The notes under the pieces are model-generated. The model was not told where the DNA came from. It searched no databases and worked only from the letters and a program-made list of their open reading frames with translations. Shown piece after piece: positions 59,814 through 64,000 of a stretch of 64,000 bases of DNA. The stretch is taken from assembly GCA_050305555.1 (NCBI GenBank), contig JBNLFN010000055.1, forward strand, positions 12,908-76,907. The letters run 5' to 3'. This DNA is from JARRKU01 sp050305555 (GTDB lineage: Bacteria > Desulfobacterota > Desulfobacteria > Desulfobacterales > Desulfosarcinaceae). A program made the translations under genes and the position numbers. Numbering within the stretch: the stretch's first letter is position 1; every line of letters begins with the position of its first letter.

Positions 59814-60557
59814 TTATCGCCGCGGGTTGAGCCTTTTTTCATAAATAACCCACTTGCTATGGGGCGCCGGAACGTCTTTAAAAATCGCCTCGCCGTTCCA
59901 GAGAAAATCTCCATAGTCCAACGCATATACAGCTGTGCAGCCGGCAGCCTCCATGGCGTGCTGGGAAAAAGCGCCGGTACATTCAACTACGGCGTATTCA
60001 AATCCGGCCCCGGCCACCTGTTCCAAAGCACGTTTGGATAGGGTCGCTGCGATATGGTGCCCCCGAAAGACGGGATGGACACCTACCATCCAAAGCTCGG
60101 CTACCCGGCCCGATTCATTGCGCGGAATTTCAGGATGTTTCTGGAACCAGGCGTCGTCGATGATTTCCAGGGCTTGGGCAATGGGTGCCAACGGTGACGT
60201 CGCTTGCATCAAATCGATGACGCGCGGATCGGTGGGCGTGAGAAAGTCCCGGTTGATAAAAGCGCCGACCACGGTTTGGCCGTCCCGGCCATCCAGCGCT
60301 ACCACGGATAGGTGGTTGGTATTGCACTCGTCCATATAAAGTTCGATGAAGCGGTGCCAATGGTCATAGCTTGGACGGCCGATGGTTTGAGCGGCAGTGG
60401 AGGGTTCGTTGACAAAGGCCTGGGTCAGTACCTGCAGTACGCCCTGCCGATGCTTGGGTTGGACCATATCGTAGATGATGCGGATGTCTGTCTGGGCCGC
60501 CTTTCTTCTTACGCCGGGGGGGTGCCCAATCTTCCCATATGTTGAATTGAAGTTCAT
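59814..60557 (-). CDS. GNAT family N-acetyltransferase
   Basis: A 247-residue acetyltransferase. The acetyl-CoA-binding motif A is AELWMVGVHPVFRGHHIAAT, followed by the helix LSKRALEQVAGAGFEYAVVE, and the end of the fold is AVYALDYGDFLWNGEAIF. The N-terminal half (RQGVLQVLTQAFVNEPSTAA) resembles the acceptor-binding region of larger GNAT enzymes. Substrate unknown. AAGGAGG lies 5 bases before the ATG. It is 42 bases downstream of the homocysteine methyltransferase gene on the same strand, suggesting a two-gene unit, although no functional link is evident. Confidence 0.9.
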   Translation of the reverse strand: MNFNSTYGKIGHPPGVRRKAAQTDIRIIYDMVQPKHRQGVLQVLTQAFVNEPSTAAQTIGRPSYDHWHRFIELYMDECNTNHLSVVALDGRDGQTVVGAFINRDFLTPTDPRVIDLMQATSPLAPIAQALEIIDDAWFQKHPEIPRNESGRVAELWMVGVHPVFRGHHIAATLSKRALEQVAGAGFEYAVVECTGAFSQHAMEAAGCTAVYALDYGDFLWNGEAIFKDVPAPHSKWVIYEKRLNPRR

Positions 60558-60599
60558 CGTCGCCTCCTTAATTAAAGCCCTGGGTATTATTTATTCATG

Positions 60600-61550
60600 T
60601 TAATGGGTATGCGCGGTCACGGTGCTGCAAATGGCTGTCACATGGCGCGGGTCGGTGCCGCAGCATCCGCCAAATATATTCAGGTGGGGCAGCCGCGCTT
60701 TCAGTTCAGCATAATCGATTCCCAATTGATCGGGGTCGCCTGCATCCAGTTCTACAGATTCATCCAGCTCGGCATGGCTTTTGACCGAAGCGTTGGCCCG
60801 CACGGCGCGGATACGATCCAACCAGGGCGCGTCGGCGGCCAGTGCGTCTTTGAAATGGGTGGGATGGGCGCAGTTGATCATGTAATAGGCCGGCCCGTTG
60901 TCGGTGGCTTGGTCCACTGAGGTGATGGCGGTACCCAGCGGTTCGCCTGATGGCAGTCGTCCATCGGTTTCAACGGTGAAGCCGATGACCGCCGGCAGGC
61001 CGGATTTCTGAGCGGCGCGGGTGATGCCGATGGCCTCTTCGGTATAGTTGATGGTAAAAGCGGACACCAGATCCGCCCCGCTGTCGCTGAGGGTACGGAT
61101 CTGTTCGCTATGGTATTGTTGCGCCTGCCGGGCGCTCATTTTATCGGCAACCGAATATCCGTCCCCCCGCGGGCCGATGCAACCGCTGATCACCATTTGG
61201 GTTTTCTCGGTCTCCATCTGGGTGCGGATATCCTCGAGCAGAGCGATGGCGGTGTGGTTGATATCTCTTATCTCCTTAGGGCTGTAGCCGATTTTTTGGC
61301 CCCAATCCCGGCTGGCGCGCCAGGTGGGACTCTCCAGGATAAAGCCCGTTTCGTGGGCTTTGGCGATGTCAACGTATTCAAGGAAATAGTTGCGCAGGGT
61401 GGCATAACCGTTGCCGTGTTTGAACAGATCAAAGGCGGCAAATTCGGGCAGTTCAAATCCGTGCTGAAAAATAAGGGTGGTTTCCAAACCGCCGTCGGTG
61501 ATGAAAGGTTTTTCGGACAATTGGGGGAGTTGGTCTCTGTATTTGCTCAT
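60600..61550 (-). CDS. Homocysteine S-methyltransferase
   Basis: A 316-residue zinc-dependent methyltransferase (MmuM/BhmT family). ITDGGLETTLIFQHGFELPE is the N-terminal signature; AFTINYTEEAIGITRAAQ and GFTVETDGRLPSGEPLGTAI follow; zinc-binding cysteines are in MINCAHPTHF and the final FGGCCGTDPRHVTAI. It transfers a methyl group from S-methylmethionine, SAM or a betaine to homocysteine, giving methionine. No B12-binding domain is present. The ATG at 61550 follows AAAGGAGGACC by 6 bases; a longer frame to 61634 is rejected. Confidence 0.92.
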   Translation of the reverse strand: MSKYRDQLPQLSEKPFITDGGLETTLIFQHGFELPEFAAFDLFKHGNGYATLRNYFLEYVDIAKAHETGFILESPTWRASRDWGQKIGYSPKEIRDINHTAIALLEDIRTQMETEKTQMVISGCIGPRGDGYSVADKMSARQAQQYHSEQIRTLSDSGADLVSAFTINYTEEAIGITRAAQKSGLPAVIGFTVETDGRLPSGEPLGTAITSVDQATDNGPAYYMINCAHPTHFKDALAADAPWLDRIRAVRANASVKSHAELDESVELDAGDPDQLGIDYAELKARLPHLNIFGGCCGTDPRHVTAICSTVTAHTH

Positions 61551-61980
61551 CTTGGGTCCTCCTTTAGGATACATGGTTTGTTGGGTTAACCCATGGGCGT
61601 AAAGAAGGGCCTTACATTGTAAGGGTATGGCCAAAAAGATGCTAGGGTGAGGCTCCCGACAATTTGCGACTTACCCAATCACCGGAATACGGTTTTTTAT
61701 GGAACTATAACCCATAATAAGGGTATAGCGAGCAAGCCGGTCAGTGACCAAGCCGGCCCGCCGCACAAGCAAGGATGGCAAGCAACCGTAAGATGCGCTG
61801 CGGGCGTGCCGCAAACTCGCTTCGCTCAAACAGTGCGGCCCGCTGACCCTTCGCTGCATCTATCGGTTGCTAAGCCACCCATGCTCAACGCGCGGCGGGT
61901 CGGTTTGGTCACTGACCTCCGGTTACAGATGCAAAAAATCTGCTTCGATAAGTCTTATTTTGGGTTATGGGCTCGTTTTT
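61551..61980. other. Intergenic region with a long palindromic element
   Basis: About 430 bases upstream of the homocysteine methyltransferase, occupied by the element at 61739-61917 and its outer arms. I looked for a SAM or cobalamin riboswitch and saw no convincing fold. Confidence 0.5.
61739..61917. repeat. 179-base palindromic element with 13-base perfect ends (MITE/REP-like)
   Basis: GGTCAGTGACCAA (61739-61751) and TTGGTCACTGACC (61905-61917) are exact inverted ends. Inside, GCCCGCCGC / GCGGCGGGT, GCAACCG / CGGTTGC and AGATGCGCTGC / GCTGCATCT continue the palindrome to a centre at GCAAACTCGCTTCGCTC. Further out, TAACCCATAATAAG (61709) and CTTATTTTGGGTTA (to 61968) also pair. A partial relative is at 24714-24790. 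No transposase lies inside. Confidence 0.8.
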
Positions 61981-63792
61981 TTATAAGTGCCAGAAGTGGG
62001 TTTTTTCAGGGGAGTAGGAGCAGAAGTTACCGGTGCGGATAGAGTGGGTCAGATGGCGGCCCAAGGCGGCGTGGGCGGCGCCGATTTTTTTGATGGCGTT
62101 GCGGATACGCCAGGTGACCGCTGCCCGTGCGCGTTCGGAAGGAGCATTAAGCGGGCGGGCGCGTTTGTCCAGACCCAGTGCTTTGGACAGGTGCTCGGTG
62201 AGCCGGTCCAACTCGGCCGACAGCTTCTCCATACGGCCAAGATCATTCATCTTTTCGGCTTCGGCAATTTCGTCGTGCAGGTCGCGAATGCGTTGGGCGT
62301 AAGATTGACGCGCCTTCTCATCCATTACCGTGTCATTTTCCGACAAGCTGTCCGGGGTGCCCATCATTTCGGTGCAGTGTACCTCTTTTCCCGGCGTTTC
62401 CAGCAGGCGCACCAGATCAAAAAAACCTTTGACTTCGGGCAGCTGAATGGCAGTGCCTTCAAATGATATTTGCCACAGACCGGAATCTTTTCTGAAAGTG
62501 TCGGGCTGTGCGGGCGGAAGATCCGGCAAAGGACCCGAATGGGTGTTGTTCGATTTTTCCGGCCCATAGGGGAGCCCTGCAAAGACCAAACCGTCAACCA
62601 GCAGGGCTATATCGGTCTCGTGCTTAAAGGGGTTGGCCATCTTTAACCAGGTGACCATTTCACGGGGGGAGGGCGTATGGTCGGTGATGATTTTTTTATG
62701 AAAGCTTTCTTGAAATCGGTCCAGATATTCGGCGGCGGCCTTCTTGTTGTCCGTATGGGCATAGGCTGCCGCGATGTAGGCCGGCAGGTCAATCCACACA
62801 TCGGTCAGCGGCCCTTTTAAGGCCAGTTCGATACACACCTCAAATTGTCGCTGAACAAAATAAGTAAAGGCACCACCTGTATAATACCAGATATTGCGGT
62901 AGGGATTTAAGCGCATCGCTTTTAAGTAGAGTTGTTCTCCCTTTGCGCCATTTCCCAGAAAAGATTGACTGATGGCGATTTGCATCAGGTTGTCGGCATC
63001 ATTGGCGTTCAGGGCCAGTGATCGATCCAGGTGTTGTTCGGCAATATCGAACTGGTGCCGGTAGAGGAGAATGCGGCCCAAAATCATCTGGGTCACATGG
63101 TCGGTGTCATCCAGTTGGATGGCTTTCATGGCGTGCTTGAAGGCTTGCTGTTCAGTGGTATGCCAGTTTTCCCATAGCTGGCAGCTCCAGTCATTGAAGT
63201 AGGAGAGCGATAGCCCGGCGTAGGCCCGGCTGTAATTGGGATCGATGGACAGGGCTTGCTCGAATATTTTCCGGGCGTTCAGATCCGCTTTGGGCGTCCC
63301 CTTGCGGAGCTGATCCATGCCGCGCAGCCAGCAGTCATAGGCCGCCAGACTGGTGAGTGGTTTATTGCGCGCAGCAGTCAGAATCGCCTGGTCGATCTGC
63401 GCGGAGAGCGCGCCGGCCACGCGCTCGACGATATCATCTTGAATCTCGAAGATGGCATCAAGGAGCGCATCGTAGCGTTCGGCCCAGGAAATGCTGCCGC
63501 TGGCGACATCGATCAACTGCGTGGTGATCAGTATCTGATCCGCTTTGCGGCGCAAAGTGCCTTTGAGTAAATAGTCGATGGCCAGCGCCTTTGCGCCAGC
63601 CAGGATATCAGGGGATTGGCCGCCCATTTTTTTGGATGTATAGGAGGAGATAATTCGCAGGCTATGAAAGCGTGAAAGATCGATGATCAGATCCTCCACG
63701 AAACCGCTGGAAAAATAATCGTGATCCGCATTGCCTGAAAGATTTTCGAATGGCAATACAGCGATACAGGCGGCCTTGTGATCTGTGCTCAT
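61981..63792 (-). CDS. TPR protein with FlgO-like N-terminal domain
   Basis: A 603-residue protein. Residues 5-140 form a FlgO/adenylate-cyclase-associated type domain: ACIAVLPFENLSGNADHDYF, FSSGFVEDLIIDLSRFHSLR, YLLKGTLRRKADQILITTQL, IDVASGSISWAERYD. About 150-400 carries TPR units (LNARKIFEQALSIDPNYSRA, LDRSLALNANDADNLMQIAI). The C-terminal part has a coiled coil (DLHDEIAEAEKMNDLGRMEK) and a conserved-looking end (RARAAVTWRIRNAIKKI, SIRTGNFCSY). Such proteins usually carry an N-terminal cyclase or DNA-binding domain, absent here. ATG at 63792 has AAGG 7 bases before it; 63798 is an alternative. Role probably regulatory; unknown. Confidence 0.85.
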   Translation of the reverse strand: MSTDHKAACIAVLPFENLSGNADHDYFSSGFVEDLIIDLSRFHSLRIISSYTSKKMGGQSPDILAGAKALAIDYLLKGTLRRKADQILITTQLIDVASGSISWAERYDALLDAIFEIQDDIVERVAGALSAQIDQAILTAARNKPLTSLAAYDCWLRGMDQLRKGTPKADLNARKIFEQALSIDPNYSRAYAGLSLSYFNDWSCQLWENWHTTEQQAFKHAMKAIQLDDTDHVTQMILGRILLYRHQFDIAEQHLDRSLALNANDADNLMQIAISQSFLGNGAKGEQLYLKAMRLNPYRNIWYYTGGAFTYFVQRQFEVCIELALKGPLTDVWIDLPAYIAAAYAHTDNKKAAAEYLDRFQESFHKKIITDHTPSPREMVTWLKMANPFKHETDIALLVDGLVFAGLPYGPEKSNNTHSGPLPDLPPAQPDTFRKDSGLWQISFEGTAIQLPEVKGFFDLVRLLETPGKEVHCTEMMGTPDSLSENDTVMDEKARQSYAQRIRDLHDEIAEAEKMNDLGRMEKLSAELDRLTEHLSKALGLDKRARPLNAPSERARAAVTWRIRNAIKKIGAAHAALGRHLTHSIRTGNFCSYSPEKTHFWHL

Positions 63793-64000
63793 ACCCATGC
63801 CTTTGGTCCTTTTATATTTTGCAACCGGCACATGGAAAACGTCCTTGGCCTTTCGTGATCTTCGTGTTAAAAATCAGACTTATTGCGAGCTCATCAATAA
63901 TTGAAAATTGAAATCGGTATAAATATAATCTTGCCGGTGCAAAAGTCCAACCATGAGGGCGGAAAACGAAAAAGCATCGTGTGATCGTTTGCATTCTTGA
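63793..64000. other. Window end, no gene
   Basis: About 200 bases to the window edge. It contains the upstream side of the TPR gene and no recognisable feature. Confidence 0.3.

Noticed and set aside
61551..61738. SAM or cobalamin riboswitch upstream of the homocysteine methyltransferase
   Set aside because: No conserved core (such as the cobalamin box) is visible; the structure present is the repeat element.
1..64000. tRNA, rRNA or CRISPR array
   Set aside because: No cloverleaf-type T-loop with acceptor stem, no conserved rRNA block and no regularly spaced direct repeats were seen; the cassette palindromes are not evenly spaced identical repeats.

Overview
The window looks like chromosomal DNA of a strictly anaerobic, Wood-Ljungdahl-using bacterium, most plausibly a Desulfobacterota (Desulfobacteraceae/Desulfosarcina-like) sulfate reducer. 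The main evidence is a five-gene CODH/acetyl-CoA synthase operon with bacterial-type AcsB, CooS and AcsC/AcsD (49.3-57.7 kb). The PAS/two-component proteins, family I CoA-transferase, DUF362, DUF3141 and MJ0042-type zinc-ribbon proteins fit the same group. No tRNA, rRNA or CRISPR array was seen. The taxonomic call is inference.

Layout. 0-9.2 kb: a sensory operon (conserved hypothetical, PAS histidine kinase, REC-PAS-histidine kinase hybrid), an NADPH-type flavoprotein, a SAM methyltransferase, a Tat-exported aldo/keto reductase, and an acyltransferase followed by a decayed partial copy of itself. 9.2-17 kb: a crotonase-fold protein without the usual catalytic glutamates, a secreted repeat (propeller-like) protein, an FHA protein, an orphan tungstate-binding protein and a YgiD-type dioxygenase.

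17.0-21.75 kb is the most unusual region: a fossil chromosomal integron. A broken integron integrase (three reading frames, large internal deletion) points right. A leftward array of six small, AT-rich cassettes reads away from it, separated by imperfect palindromes with attC architecture (RYYYAAC ... GTT cores). One attC is interrupted by the 5' end of a group IIC intron, the class known to target attC sites. Most cassette proteins are exported or membrane-bound and of unknown function; one is a cupin.

22-41 kb: DUF362, a GlcD-type FAD dehydrogenase, a PEBP protein, an ExeA-type ATPase with TPRs plus a LysM lipoprotein, an NfeD/paraslipin pair, a divergent GAPDH behind a giant PEP-synthase-like protein that lacks the PEP-binding barrel, a ParA with an unknown partner, a LemA/TPM cluster and a PilZ protein. 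41-47 kb: a zinc-ribbon membrane protein, a rhodanese and a PhaC-like DUF3141/TerB-like protein. 47-49 kb: a CoA-transferase. 49.3-57.7 kb: the leftward acsD-cooS-acsB-acsC-acsE operon, with strong stem-loops between acsB/acsC and acsC/acsE and a terminator after acsE. These products carry the methyl and carbonyl branches: AcsE moves the methyl group to the AcsCD corrinoid protein, CooS makes or oxidises CO, and AcsB assembles or cleaves acetyl-CoA. 58-64 kb: RmuC, a GNAT enzyme, homocysteine S-methyltransferase and a TPR protein. Long palindromic, MITE- or REP-like elements lie near 14.8, 18.1, 24.7, 38.8 and 61.8 kb.
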